From Helicobacter marmotae (lineage in GTDB: Bacteria; Campylobacterota; Campylobacteria; Campylobacterales; Helicobacteraceae), in contig NZ_NXLR01000008.1 of NCBI RefSeq assembly GCF_003364255.1, forward strand, positions 18,029 through 82,028: a stretch of 64,000 nucleotides of DNA, in the 5' to 3' direction. Below the pieces are notes generated by a model. The model did not search any database. It was not told the DNA's origin and saw nothing but the letters and a program-made list of their open reading frames with translations. Positions within the stretch are counted from its first letter, which is position 1, and each line of letters begins with the position of its first letter. The position numbers were made by a program, and so were the translations under genes. Positions 8,743 to 17,889 of the stretch are shown here, one piece after another.

Positions 8743-9029
8743 GAAATAGGCATTTGTACTGATTGGGGGATACTTCAAAGCAGGGGGAAGAATCGCTTTG
8801 GAATTACGAGTAAATGCTGTTATTTTGTCAGCTCTTAGGGGCACGAAGTGGAGGTAAAGAATCTCTACCCAAATCACCATTTATTCTTAAAATTTCTTTG
8901 CGCATAAAGCCCATAGCAAGTAGCGGAGGCTAGCACGATTCTATTATACCCCTTTTGCTAGGAGTTTTGCTATTTAGTTGTGTATATGCAATGGCTTATT
9001 AGATAAAATTTAGGCGTTATATGCTAATA
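8743..9029. other. Non-coding gap with one decayed repeat unit
   Basis: No convincing gene. Bases 8827-8866 resemble the dispersed hairpin repeat found elsewhere in the window: GTCAGCTCTT at the start and AAAGAATCTCT at the end, but with a decayed inner stem. The rest is AT-rich spacer leading to the porin promoter. Confidence 0.5.
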
Positions 9030-9031
9030 TA

Positions 9032-9037
9032 TATAAT
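9032..9037 (+). promoter_or_regulatory. Probable -10 box of the major porin gene
   Basis: TATAAT within an AT-rich TATATATAAT run, about 20 bases before the start codon and upstream of the ribosome-binding site CAGGAGGG. The implied leader is very short, so a promoter further upstream (for example around 9005) is an alternative. Confidence 0.45.
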
Positions 9038-9057
9038 CCAAAAAACAGGAGGGAAAT

Positions 9058-10431
9058 ATGAAAAAACAATTAATGTTGCTTGCTTTAAGTGTGCTTACTT
9101 TAAGCGCACAAGATGAGCTAAAAAGCTGGTTTGAGGGACTAGAATTTAAGGGGTTTGCGTTTGCAAGATATTCTGGCGTAAATGGGGCAGAGGGCTATGG
9201 GGATAGATGGCAGTATCGCTTTAAGCTTGATGCAAAAAGTGAGGAAATTAATGGTTGGAATTTGACTGCAGGGGTATATCTTAATCAAGGCTCCAGTGTG
9301 CCCAAACTTGGCTCTTCAACACATGGAGATGTGCAAGGGGATCAGGCTTTGTCTTTACATAATGGGAATTTTCCGGATAGATTTTCTATAGCCCAACTCT
9401 ATGGAAGCAAGAAGTTTAATAGCGATAATGTTAAATTTGCTTTTGACGCGGGGAGAATGAATATCATCTCTACCTTTACTGATAAGAGTACAGATGTGGG
9501 TTTGGGGGCTCGCGGAAGCCTTAAGTTTAAGCCTTTAGAGTTGAGTGTTGCATTTTATGATAGCTGGGCTACAAATAACTTTGGCTATGCTTTCAATGCT
9601 ATGAGCACAAAACCCATTACTGATAGTGCATGGGGGCTTGGGAATAATCTTACTATGCTTAGCCTAGCCACTCCAAAAGATAACAAAATTGCAGATATGC
9701 TAAGCTTTAAGGCGAGTGTGGCAAATGTTATAGGGCTTTTTGACTATCTTGGCTTTGTTGAGCTTAAGGCAGATATAGGTAAGTATTATGTTTTGGCTCA
9801 AGTAGCAGCAGCGGGGGTCAATTCTACGCCTTTTTATCAACTAAGCAAAGTTAATACGCTTCCATATGGAAATATTGCAACTTGGAGTAATACCAATACT
9901 TTCCCAACATACAATGGGCTTACTAATACTGATTTTGCAAAAAATCGAGGGATATATAATATCCAACTAGGTGCGAAGTTTGGGAGTTTGGGAGCAAAGC
10001 TAGGGTTTTTAGGGAGCTTTGGTGATGGCTATGGTGTGCTTCTTACTTCTACAGGGGGCATAAGCACTGCTGGTAAAATATGGAGTAATAATATCAATTC
10101 TTCAAGCGAGGGCTTTGGCATATTGGGTTCAGGCGGTAGAGATGGCACAAGTATTATCGTAGGCTATGGGGCTATAGATTTTAAGCTCACTGCGCCGCTT
10201 AAAATAGGGCTTGATATAAGCTACATTAGTGGAGATAATAACTATGCTTATGTGAATGTATCAAGGGCTCCAAATATGAAAGAAAATGCAAAGGGGATTG
10301 ATTTTTTTGAAGTCGCTCCTTCACTTACCTACGCGTTAAGTGAGAAACTTAAATTTAATCTCTTCTATGCTCAATGGCTTGGTGATGTAACCTTTGGTAA
10401 GACAAGGGCAGAAATTCGCTTTGATTTTTAA
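9058..10431 (+). CDS. Major outer-membrane porin (Campylobacter MOMP/PorA type)
   Basis: A 457-residue outer-membrane protein. A signal peptide (MKKQLMLLALSVLTLSAQ) is followed by FEGLEFKGFAFARYSG, the opening strand motif of Campylobacter/Helicobacter major porins. A series of alternating beta-strands ends with a C-terminal phenylalanine (RAEIRFDF), the Bam-recognition signature. It would form a trimeric general-diffusion pore. A strong ribosome-binding site (CAGGAGG) and the stable terminator downstream fit high expression. It is a stand-alone gene, not linked to its neighbours. Family assignment is from N-terminal and C-terminal motifs and length. Confidence 0.82.
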   Translation: MKKQLMLLALSVLTLSAQDELKSWFEGLEFKGFAFARYSGVNGAEGYGDRWQYRFKLDAKSEEINGWNLTAGVYLNQGSSVPKLGSSTHGDVQGDQALSLHNGNFPDRFSIAQLYGSKKFNSDNVKFAFDAGRMNIISTFTDKSTDVGLGARGSLKFKPLELSVAFYDSWATNNFGYAFNAMSTKPITDSAWGLGNNLTMLSLATPKDNKIADMLSFKASVANVIGLFDYLGFVELKADIGKYYVLAQVAAAGVNSTPFYQLSKVNTLPYGNIATWSNTNTFPTYNGLTNTDFAKNRGIYNIQLGAKFGSLGAKLGFLGSFGDGYGVLLTSTGGISTAGKIWSNNINSSSEGFGILGSGGRDGTSIIVGYGAIDFKLTAPLKIGLDISYISGDNNYAYVNVSRAPNMKENAKGIDFFEVAPSLTYALSEKLKFNLFYAQWLGDVTFGKTRAEIRFDF

Positions 10432-10450
10432 GTGTATTAAAGATTCTAAA

Positions 10451-10487
10451 AATAAGGCTTCACACTTTTAGAGGTGTGTGCTTTATT
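10451..10487. terminator. Stem-loop between convergent porin and cheB
   Basis: AATAAGGC and CACAC pair with GTGTG and GCTTTATT around a short loop, with A/T-rich flanks on both sides. It lies between the porin stop (10431) and the cheB stop (10526) and could terminate transcription from both directions. Pairing has internal mismatches. Confidence 0.5.
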
Positions 10488-10525
10488 ATCCTAATATTTC
10501 TATTGTATTACTTTTAATCGCCTTT

Positions 10526-11230
10526 TTATTTCTTGCTCGCTTCTTCTGACCCCTTGCAGGGGTGGGTGGGAGAGAGTATTTGCTTTAGTGGATTGTTGGC
10601 GTATTCAATAATACGTTGAATGATACCATCAAGATTTAAGACCTCACTTACTGCTCCCATTTCAATGGCTTTTTTAGGCATACCAAATACTACACAATCA
10701 CTCTCACTTTCTGCTAATGTTTGTGCGCCATTGGTATATAGTTCTTTCAACCCTATACAGCCATCATCTCCCATACCTGTGAGGATAATGCCAAGTGCTG
10801 ATGCCCCTGCGGCATTGTTAGCACTGCGGAAGAGAATATCGACACTTGGCTTATGGCGAGAGATACGTTTTTCCTCATTAAGGGGATAGGCATAATATGA
10901 ATCAAGGGCAAAATCAATTGCCATATGCTTATCACCCTCTGCGATATAGACATGATTAGCTTTGAGTGGGACTTTGGAAGTGACTTCACAGATATTAAGC
11001 TCTGAAATAGTGTTAAGCCGTTTCACAAAAGATGAGCCAAAGCTTTGAGGGATATGCTGCACCACTGCTATGGGAGGGAATTGCCCTTTAAGGGCGGAGA
11101 ATATATATGAGAGGGCATTAACCCCACCAGTAGAAGCACCAATAACTATTAGTTTGCTACGAATAACTTTACAAGGATTGCTCTTTAGGGCTACATCGGG
11201 ATGATATTTTATACTTTCTGTTTTTAACAT
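10526..11230 (-). CDS. cheB: CheB-type chemoreceptor methylesterase without receiver domain
   Basis: A 234-residue protein consisting almost only of the CheB methylesterase domain. The catalytic serine is S33 in GASTGG, the histidine H59 in VVQHI, and the aspartate D155 or D156 in TGMGDDG. The enzyme removes methyl groups from glutamates on chemoreceptors, allowing adaptation. There is no N-terminal response-regulator domain, so its activity cannot be controlled by CheA phosphorylation in the E. coli manner; Campylobacter CheB is also receiver-less. The gene begins 3 bases after the cheR stop, forming a cheR-cheB pair downstream of htrA. As I recall, H. pylori lacks both genes. Confidence 0.92.
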   Translation of the reverse strand: MLKTESIKYHPDVALKSNPCKVIRSKLIVIGASTGGVNALSYIFSALKGQFPPIAVVQHIPQSFGSSFVKRLNTISELNICEVTSKVPLKANHVYIAEGDKHMAIDFALDSYYAYPLNEEKRISRHKPSVDILFRSANNAAGASALGIILTGMGDDGCIGLKELYTNGAQTLAESESDCVVFGMPKKAIEMGAVSEVLNLDGIIQRIIEYANNPLKQILSPTHPCKGSEEASKK

Positions 11231-11233
11231 TAT

Positions 11234-12073
11234 TTATACCTTTAATTTTATATAAGTTTTATTACCAAGTTTGTCAAATTTTGCAGCCATATCATAGAGG
11301 ATTTCAGAATGCCCTAGATAAAATGTCCCATTAATTTTTAGCGTGTCAATAAGCTTTGATAGAATTTGCTGCTGGTCTTCTGGCTTAAAATAAATAAGGA
11401 CATTTCGACAAAAGATGATATCAAATTCCTCGCGTCTAAAAGGATAGTGCTTATCAAAGAGATTGAGTTGTTTAAAGGTAACCATTGATTTTACTTCATC
11501 TTTGATTTTGAGTTGGTGTATAGAAGAGTGCGTTTGGTTACCTCCAATCTCTTCAAAATATTCATCAATATTACACCAATGCGGGAATTTCTCATATCTA
11601 AAATCAATTTTATATACACCCCCTTTTGCTTCAGTTAAGGCATCAGTATCAATATCAGTGGCGATAATGCTCACAGGTATATGGCTATTGCAGAGCTTTT
11701 TCATATAGAGCACACTCATAGCGATAGAATATGGCTCTTGCCCCGTAGAGCTTGCAGCACAATAAATTTTTATGGGTTTATCGAGTTTAAAAAGTGCGGG
11801 GAGCGAGCGGTTAATCATATCTTCAAAATGAAAAACTTCACGGAAAAAGTTTGTTTTATTGGTGGTAAAGGCATTAATAAAATGCTGTTTTGTTTTCGTG
11901 TTATTATCAATACTATAAAGCAACTTGTCCATATCCTGTATGTGCATCTCATCCATAAGATAGCAGATTCTATTCTGCACCATTTGGAGCTTAGATTCAT
12001 CAAGGTATATGCCACAATATTTATAGAGCTTTTCTTTAATGGTGATGAATTGCTTGTTGTCTAATGTAATCAC
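11234..12073 (-). CDS. cheR: CheR chemoreceptor methyltransferase
   Basis: A 279-residue S-adenosylmethionine-dependent methyltransferase that methylates glutamates in chemoreceptor cytoplasmic helices. It has the CheR N-terminal helical domain (residues 1-75, including KTNFFRE), then the SAM-binding domain with ASSTGQEPYSIAM and IIATDIDTDAL. It also has DIIFCRNVLIYF and LGHSEIL, all CheR hallmarks. There is no C-terminal TPR or pentapeptide-binding extension. It is 9 bases downstream of htrA and 3 bases upstream of cheB on the minus strand, suggesting one transcript. Confidence 0.93.
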   Translation of the reverse strand: MITLDNKQFITIKEKLYKYCGIYLDESKLQMVQNRICYLMDEMHIQDMDKLLYSIDNNTKTKQHFINAFTTNKTNFFREVFHFEDMINRSLPALFKLDKPIKIYCAASSTGQEPYSIAMSVLYMKKLCNSHIPVSIIATDIDTDALTEAKGGVYKIDFRYEKFPHWCNIDEYFEEIGGNQTHSSIHQLKIKDEVKSMVTFKQLNLFDKHYPFRREEFDIIFCRNVLIYFKPEDQQQILSKLIDTLKINGTFYLGHSEILYDMAAKFDKLGNKTYIKLKV

Positions 12074-12082
12074 TGAGTTTTC

Positions 12083-13513
12083 TTATTTAATCAGTATGGT
12101 TTTTGTGCCATTACCACTATAGATGAGAATTCTTTTATTTTTATCTTTTAAGCGTGCAAAAGCATTGTTTAAATCTGCTGGTTTTTTAATGGCGATATTT
12201 TCTACTTGCGCGATAATATCCCCCACTTCAAAGCCTGCATTTTTTGCCTTAGAGTTAGGCTCTACCTTTGAGACTACAACGCCATCAATATTACTTGGGA
12301 TTCTATAACGTTGTCTAAGCACTGGGGTAAGCTCCTCTACGCTTAAACCCTCTAGCATGGAGCTATTGGGGGTATTTGAGCTATTTTGGGTATCATGCGT
12401 TTTAGAATCTTTGAGCTCTGCAAGCGTGATTTGTGCTACCCTCTCTTGTTTATCGCGGATAAATTTGACTACAACCTTATCATTAGGAGAGAGCATACCG
12501 ATGAGGTTTTTTAGCTCTGCGGCACTGGATATTTTTTTACCATTGACATGTGTGATAAGGTCCCACACCATAAGCCCTGATTTTGCAGCGGGAGATTGAG
12601 GCTCAAGGCTAATGATTACAGCACCATTTTTATCCCCATAGCTTTCTTTGAGATCTTCACTTACATCTTGAATCCCCACTCCTAAAAAGCCTCTTTTTAT
12701 ACTGCCTTTTTCAATGAGCTCTTTGGCGATTTTTTTAGTCATATCTGATGGTATGGCAAAGCCTATGCCGTGATTCCCCCCTGTACGTGAGAGAATGGCA
12801 GTATTAATCCCAATAAGCGCCCCACGAGAATCCACCAAAGCCCCTCCAGAATTGCCCGGATTAATTGAGGCGTCAGTTTGGATAAAGTTTTCATAATCAT
12901 TAATACCAATGCCGCTTTTATTGAGCGCAGATACAATCCCTTGCGTGATACTCTCCCCCACGCCAAAGGGATTACCTATCGCAAAAACTACATCGCCAAT
13001 AAGCACTTGAGAGCTATCTGCAAAGCTAATAGGAGAGAGGTTGTTTGCCTCAATTTTAATCACAGCCAAATCGCTGCGAGCATCTGTGCCAATAACCTTG
13101 GCGGTATATTCTTTAGAGCTATCTGAGAGTGAAACAAGCACTTTATCCGCCTCATCAATGACATGGTTATTGGTAATAATATATCCATCACTTGAGATAA
13201 TCACCCCACTCCCTAAGCTTCTTTCTATACGTTCTTTGGGAATTTGCCCATAAATATCGCCAAAAAATTGCTGAAAAAACGGGTCATTAAACATCGGGTG
13301 ATTAGGAAGTTGGTTACTTACATTTTTTTGCGTGGAGATATTCACAACAGCCTTTTTGGCTTGCTCTATGGAGGAGTTAAAGGAGTAGAGTGTGTCATTA
13401 CTTCCTTGAGGGGTAATGCGCTTTTGGACTTTAGGTGCTTCTATAAAGTCAATGGATAAGGCATGAGATAGGAAGATAAGAGACAAACATAAATATAAGT
13501 GCGCGTATTTCAT
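12083..13513 (-). CDS. htrA: HtrA/DegP periplasmic serine protease and chaperone
   Basis: A 476-residue exported protease: N-terminal signal peptide, trypsin-like domain with H117 (TNNHVID), D148 (RSDLAV) and S222 (NPGNSGG), then two PDZ domains (about 275-365 and 385-470). It degrades and refolds misfolded periplasmic and outer-membrane proteins; in H. pylori and Campylobacter HtrA is also secreted and cleaves host E-cadherin. AAGGAG precedes the ATG. It heads the htrA-cheR-cheB group, 70 bases after ftsK, and may have its own promoter there. Confidence 0.95.
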   Translation of the reverse strand: MKYAHLYLCLSLIFLSHALSIDFIEAPKVQKRITPQGSNDTLYSFNSSIEQAKKAVVNISTQKNVSNQLPNHPMFNDPFFQQFFGDIYGQIPKERIERSLGSGVIISSDGYIITNNHVIDEADKVLVSLSDSSKEYTAKVIGTDARSDLAVIKIEANNLSPISFADSSQVLIGDVVFAIGNPFGVGESITQGIVSALNKSGIGINDYENFIQTDASINPGNSGGALVDSRGALIGINTAILSRTGGNHGIGFAIPSDMTKKIAKELIEKGSIKRGFLGVGIQDVSEDLKESYGDKNGAVIISLEPQSPAAKSGLMVWDLITHVNGKKISSAAELKNLIGMLSPNDKVVVKFIRDKQERVAQITLAELKDSKTHDTQNSSNTPNSSMLEGLSVEELTPVLRQRYRIPSNIDGVVVSKVEPNSKAKNAGFEVGDIIAQVENIAIKKPADLNNAFARLKDKNKRILIYSGNGTKTILIK

Positions 13514-13583
13514 ACATACTCCTTGTGTCTTTGATATGTGGATTGTATAAACTTAAGATAAATACTTCTTAAGCCCTAGCCCT

Positions 13584-16500
13584 TTATTGCCCGATGATTT
13601 CACGCGTGCCTTTGCTGCTATCGGGTTTTGATAAGAATCCTTCTTTTTCAAGTTGTTCAATGATATTTGAAGCTTTATTAAAGCCAATGGAGAGCCTTCT
13701 TTGCAAATAGCTTGCTGAAGTTTTTCTATCTTGCAAGATGATATTTTTTGCCTCCGTAATGAGATCACTTCCATTATTGCTATCCCTCTCATAAGGGAAG
13801 TTTGGCTCATTTCTCTCTTCAAGCATAAAGTTTTTGTCATATTCTACTTCTTGTTGAGCCCTTAAAAAATCAGTGATTTTTTCAATTTCTTCTTCTGTGT
13901 TCCAAGGGGCGTGGAGCCGTATGATTCGACTATCTGAGAGTTTAAAAAGCATATCGCCTCTGCCAAGTAAAGATTCTGCACCAAAGCCATCAAGAATCAC
14001 CTTAGAATCTATCTTGCTCCCTACTTTATAGCTAATGCGTGAGGGGAGGTTTGCTTTGATTAAGCCTGTGAGCACATCTACGCTTGGGCGCTGTGTGGCT
14101 ACAATGATATGAATCCCCGAAGCACGACCCTTTTGGGCTATGCGCGCTAGGGCAAACTCTACTTCCTTGCCGCCTGTCATCATTAAATCTGCTAATTCAT
14201 CAATGATAATCACCAGGTAAGGGAGCTTCTTGCCTCCCTCATCAAGCATTTTGCGGTTGTAAGTATCAATGTCCCTAGCAAAGGCTTCGCTCATTAATTC
14301 AAGCCGTTTTTCCATTTCTGCCACTGCGCTATTAAGGGCTATGATAGCCTTTTTAGGCTCGCTAATAATGGGCGTGATAAGATGAGGGATAGAGGCATAA
14401 ATGCTAAACTCTACCTTTTTTGGGTCAATCATTAGAAGCTTAAGATTATCAGGCGTGTTTTTATAAAGCAGGGAGAGTATCATTGCATTTAGCCCCACAC
14501 TTTTCCCACTCCCTGTAGTCCCGGCAATAAGTAAATGCGGAGCCTTTTTTAAGTCTGTGATAAAAGGATTGCCAATAATATCCTTACCCAGTGCGAGTGT
14601 GAGCGGTGAAGCAGAAGTTTTAAAAAGGGCAGATTCTAAGATTTCGCGTAGATAAATGGTTTGTGTGGTGTTATTTGGTATTTCAATACCTACGACATCT
14701 TTACCCGGTATTGGGGCTTGAATGCGGATAGCAGGCACACTTAGGGCTAGCTTAATATCATCTTCTAAGGCAAGAATCTTGCTTACTCTTATATTGGGAG
14801 CGGGGCGGAACTCAAAGGTGGTTACAATAGGACCAGAATAAGTGCGGACTATATCTCCCTCCACGCGGAACATTTTAAGCTTGGTAAGTAGCTCTTCTAT
14901 CTTGCGGTCAATCTCAACCTCATCAATTTCTCCCTCTTTATGTTCTGGTTGATTAAGAAAGCTTGTGAGAGGGAGTTTAAAGTGTTTGGGCTTATCGATT
15001 TTACCATATTCAAGTTCATTAAGGAGCTCTTTATTTTCATCAAGTTCAGTGATATTTAAATGGTTATGACTTGGCACTTTAGGGGTTTGTGCGGGGATTT
15101 CTTGCACGATAGAATCTAGCCATTGTGTGGAAGTTTGGGGTGTAGGATTCTTGAGATTTTGTTGCAATGGGGCTTCTTGGCGTGAGTTTTCTTGTGCTGC
15201 AATGGGGCTTTGAGGTATGGCTTGTGGTGAGCTTTGTGTATTTTCTTGCATATTTTGTGAAGGCTGCTCTATTTTGGGTGCTGGTGTTTGAATGGGCGTT
15301 TGTGTATTTTGCGCTTGAGATATTTCATTTAAAGGAGCGTTCAAAGAAGCGCTATTTTCTACGCGATTGTCTATTAAGTTGTCATGTTTGGGAGGTTGAT
15401 TATCTTCACTTTGTGCTTGGGTATCTACTTGTTGATTTATTTCATTATTTTGGTGATTCTCTTGGTGTTGTTGCGTATTGATTTGCTCTGGTGTTTGCTC
15501 ATTAGGTGTATGGGGAGGTGTTTGTTTAGAATCTTCTGCTGCATTTGGTGCAAGTGAGGTGGCTATAGATTGGAGTGTATGCGATTGTGAAGCTTGTGTG
15601 TTTTCATTTTGGACTTGTGTTTGGATGGGCTTAAGAAATACATCAGGATTAAGCGGACGTGGCGGTGGCGTGGGGATTGTATGAACAGTATTTGCTTGCT
15701 CTAAAGATTGTTCTAGGGAGGCTTGTGTATCTTCTTTAATGCTATTTTTGCTTGTGTGAGATAATGTTGGTTGTGAGAGGTTGATAACAGGCTGAGTAAG
15801 GGCAATATGGCTTTTGAGATTTTTTAGCATATCTTGGTGGGCTGCAAGCTGGGTTTCAAAAAAGTCTTTTAGCTTTACTTCTTCTCCTGTAGCATTAATT
15901 AGCTCTAAATGCAGTGTTGGCTCAGATGTTTGAGACTTTGCAGGAATGGGCTGTTCTTTTTGTGAATGTTCATTATGAGGGGCGGCAGCATGGGTATGAT
16001 GGTAAGATTGATGAGATTCATCAAAACTCTTCTCCACCACCACATCTTTAAAGTTATAACTTGCTTGCTTTGTTTCTTCTTGCAGGGCATTTTGTAAATC
16101 AATAATGCGTTGTTTTCTATTAAAAAGCCTTTGTAGTAATGGCGTAAGATATGCTTTGAGATGAATGCAAAATGCCTTAGTAGCCTGAAAATAGCGCAGA
16201 GATAGGTGTTTAGTTATATCAAGTATAACTAGGGTTTTGTGTTTTGTCTGTTTGAGGAGGAGGTCTATATTGCGTTGCGTGCAAATAAGCCATGAGAAGA
16301 GAAAGAAAAATATATCAAGTACCCATACGCCTAAATAGCCAATATAATCTTTGAGGAAGAACATTAAGCTATTGCCAAAAGAACCTTTTTCAAAGATGAG
16401 AGATTGCAAGAGCAAGATAGCAATAAACAATAGAGAAAATGATACACCAAGCTCTAAGCGCCTAAAGGTGAGATTAGCATTTTTATATAAAGCATAAAGC

Positions 16501-16589
16501 GGATAAAGCAAAAGAGGCAAATATATATAGGCTACATAGCCAAAAATATCAATATTAGCATGAGCAAACTTCACGCCAAAATCGCCCAC
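13584..16589 (-). CDS. ftsK: FtsK/SpoIIIE DNA translocase
   Basis: An at least 1001-residue septal motor that pumps chromosome termini through the closing septum. Membrane helices fill the first about 120 residues. A long linker rich in Gln, Asn, Pro and Thr spans about residues 190-500. The motor domain follows with Walker A GTTGSGKS and Walker B VIIIDELADLMM, and the winged-helix gamma domain is at the C-terminus (SASYLQRRLSIGFNKAS). The first ATG/GTG/TTG-type start is the GTG at 16589, but the frame stays open upstream to about 16710. That extension encodes a hydrophobic segment (LYFYIALNIIVIFLSIATII), probably the true first membrane helix. No canonical start codon lies there; an ATT at 16673-16671 with AAAGG upstream is possible. 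Confidence 0.93.
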   Translation of the reverse strand: MGDFGVKFAHANIDIFGYVAYIYLPLLLYPLYALYKNANLTFRRLELGVSFSLLFIAILLLQSLIFEKGSFGNSLMFFLKDYIGYLGVWVLDIFFFLFSWLICTQRNIDLLLKQTKHKTLVILDITKHLSLRYFQATKAFCIHLKAYLTPLLQRLFNRKQRIIDLQNALQEETKQASYNFKDVVVEKSFDESHQSYHHTHAAAPHNEHSQKEQPIPAKSQTSEPTLHLELINATGEEVKLKDFFETQLAAHQDMLKNLKSHIALTQPVINLSQPTLSHTSKNSIKEDTQASLEQSLEQANTVHTIPTPPPRPLNPDVFLKPIQTQVQNENTQASQSHTLQSIATSLAPNAAEDSKQTPPHTPNEQTPEQINTQQHQENHQNNEINQQVDTQAQSEDNQPPKHDNLIDNRVENSASLNAPLNEISQAQNTQTPIQTPAPKIEQPSQNMQENTQSSPQAIPQSPIAAQENSRQEAPLQQNLKNPTPQTSTQWLDSIVQEIPAQTPKVPSHNHLNITELDENKELLNELEYGKIDKPKHFKLPLTSFLNQPEHKEGEIDEVEIDRKIEELLTKLKMFRVEGDIVRTYSGPIVTTFEFRPAPNIRVSKILALEDDIKLALSVPAIRIQAPIPGKDVVGIEIPNNTTQTIYLREILESALFKTSASPLTLALGKDIIGNPFITDLKKAPHLLIAGTTGSGKSVGLNAMILSLLYKNTPDNLKLLMIDPKKVEFSIYASIPHLITPIISEPKKAIIALNSAVAEMEKRLELMSEAFARDIDTYNRKMLDEGGKKLPYLVIIIDELADLMMTGGKEVEFALARIAQKGRASGIHIIVATQRPSVDVLTGLIKANLPSRISYKVGSKIDSKVILDGFGAESLLGRGDMLFKLSDSRIIRLHAPWNTEEEIEKITDFLRAQQEVEYDKNFMLEERNEPNFPYERDSNNGSDLITEAKNIILQDRKTSASYLQRRLSIGFNKASNIIEQLEKEGFLSKPDSSKGTREIIGQ

Positions 16590-16814
16590 AAGACCATTAT
16601 CCCCAATAATGGTCGCAATGGAGAGAAAAATAACAATGATATTAAGAGCGATATAAAAATATAGTTTTTTAATAAGGTATCCTTTATACTTAATAGCCGC
16701 TATTTTGTGGCATTAAGTTTATTTAATATGCTTTTTATGAGTGCGTAAAGATTGGCGATACAAAAGCATTAATAAATGCAAAAATAAACAGATTCGCCTA
16801 AAATAAGAGCGGAG

Positions 16815-16820
16815 ATTATA
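16815..16820 (-). promoter_or_regulatory. Probable -10 box for ftsK
   Basis: Minus-strand TATAAT followed by CTCCGC, the same string that follows the -10 of tRNA-Asn. It lies upstream of the extended ftsK reading frame. No convincing -35 box. Confidence 0.5.
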
Positions 16821-16864
16821 GCATAAAGATTTTGGGAATCTTATAAATATTTTTTTATTTTGGT

Positions 16865-16870
16865 TACAAT
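16865..16870 (+). promoter_or_regulatory. Probable -10 box for the gene at 16936
   Basis: TACAAT preceded by a T-rich run (ATTTTTTTATTTTGG), as in Helicobacter sigma-80 promoters, about 65 bases before the GTG start. Confidence 0.45.
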
Positions 16871-16935
16871 AAAAACTTTTTAACAAATTTTAGTAGTTGC
16901 TGTGGAGGCGATGAGGCAAGTTAAGGAGTCAAAGA

Positions 16936-17889
16936 GTGCATGGTAAGATTTTAAGGTATTCTAGCCAAACAAAAAATGGTGTCATTATTAATGCGAACAA
17001 AAAGATTTACGAATTGCGTGAAAAACATTGGCATGACCAACGTATGATGCCTATTGCGGGTATGCTTGTGGAGTTTCGGCTTGATGATGATGGCAATGAT
17101 AGGGTAACAAGCTGTAAGGCTTCAAAATACCAGAGTTTCCCAGAGGGTGGCTTGATACGAGAGATTGATTTTTGGCGCACAAATACAGATGATGAGCTTA
17201 AAAGCAAAGAAATAGACGCAAAAGCTGCGATTGCAAAGCAGATTTTCACAGAGACAAATTACCTTAAGCTTAATAGCATACAAATAAGCACACCTATCCC
17301 TGAAACGATTAAAAGCTATTTTCAAGATGAATTTAATGCCCTTAATTCTCTTAGCGGTATGGAAGATGGGAATGAAGACCCACAAAAAAAGATTAGTTAT
17401 ATTGTGATTAAGCCTTATTTGCAAAAGGCGATTGATTATCTTATCTTTAATGATAGGCATATTACGATTGATAATTTTACCGATGACTTGGCGGTATTAA
17501 AGAAGCTTGAATATTCCTATAGGCATTTTCAGGCAAATACAAATCTCACTCCAGATAAAATTTATTCAGAATGTTTCCTTGATGCGCAGTACCATTATAA
17601 AGGCGTGCTAAGAGCGATTGATACTTTTAATGAAAAGAAGCTCTCTTTGCAAAATAAAATCCGCGTGGGCTCTATGGAGCTACGTTCTATCCAGTCTAAG
17701 ATTGATGCCAAAAAGGGCGACCCAAAGCTTTTAGAAGAACGTAAGGTAAAGACAAAGGCTATTATCGCCAAAGCAGAATCTGATATTAAAATCATTAATG
17801 CCACTATTGATAGGCTTAAGGCATTAGCAGATAATTTTAAGAAAGAAAATCTTGTGAAATTTGAAGGCGTGTTTAAAAAAAATGTATGA
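16936..17889 (+). CDS. Unknown protein with cold-shock-like N-terminal domain
   Basis: A 317-residue soluble protein. The GTG start at 16936 is chosen because AAGGAG lies seven bases upstream; the nearby ATG at 16940 is out of frame. Residues 1-65 (MHGKILRYSSQTKNGVI, later MLVEFRLDDDG) resemble the cold-shock/OB fold (GKVKWFN..KGYGFI..V.F). This suggests nucleic-acid binding, but the RNP motifs are not conserved. The middle is mixed; residues about 225-305 are strongly helical and probably coiled coil (KLSLQNKIRVGSMELRSIQ). The frame ends just after an A8 tract (17875-17882). Losing one A would fuse it to the next ORF, so the two may be one gene. Downstream is an ABC-F ATPase in the same transcript. 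Confidence 0.6.
   Translation: MHGKILRYSSQTKNGVIINANKKIYELREKHWHDQRMMPIAGMLVEFRLDDDGNDRVTSCKASKYQSFPEGGLIREIDFWRTNTDDELKSKEIDAKAAIAKQIFTETNYLKLNSIQISTPIPETIKSYFQDEFNALNSLSGMEDGNEDPQKKISYIVIKPYLQKAIDYLIFNDRHITIDNFTDDLAVLKKLEYSYRHFQANTNLTPDKIYSECFLDAQYHYKGVLRAIDTFNEKKLSLQNKIRVGSMELRSIQSKIDAKKGDPKLLEERKVKTKAIIAKAESDIKIINATIDRLKALADNFKKENLVKFEGVFKKNV
17875..17882 (+). repeat. A8 tract at the junction of two ORFs
   Basis: Eight adenines spanning the last codons of the upstream ORF (TTT AAA AAA AAT) and the A of the next ORF's ATG. The frames differ by +1, so a one-base contraction gives a continuous fused reading frame. Confidence 0.75.

Larger units (their letters stand above)
16590..16935. other. 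Divergent intergenic region between ftsK and the unknown gene
   Basis: Holds the likely missing 5' end of ftsK (16590 to about 16673) and divergent promoters: minus-strand TATAAT at 16820-16815 and plus-strand TACAAT at 16865-16870. A short palindrome GCATTTATTAATGC-like element lies near 16770-16785. No additional gene is supported. Confidence 0.5.

Noticed and set aside
11463..12064. Open frames opposite cheR (11463-11708, 11681-12064)
   Set aside because: Antisense shadows of a clear CheR gene without start signals or motifs.
15167..15684. Long open frames opposite the ftsK linker
   Set aside because: They arise from the low-complexity Gln/Asn/Pro codons of ftsK on the other strand; product is Trp/Val/Cys-rich with no motif.
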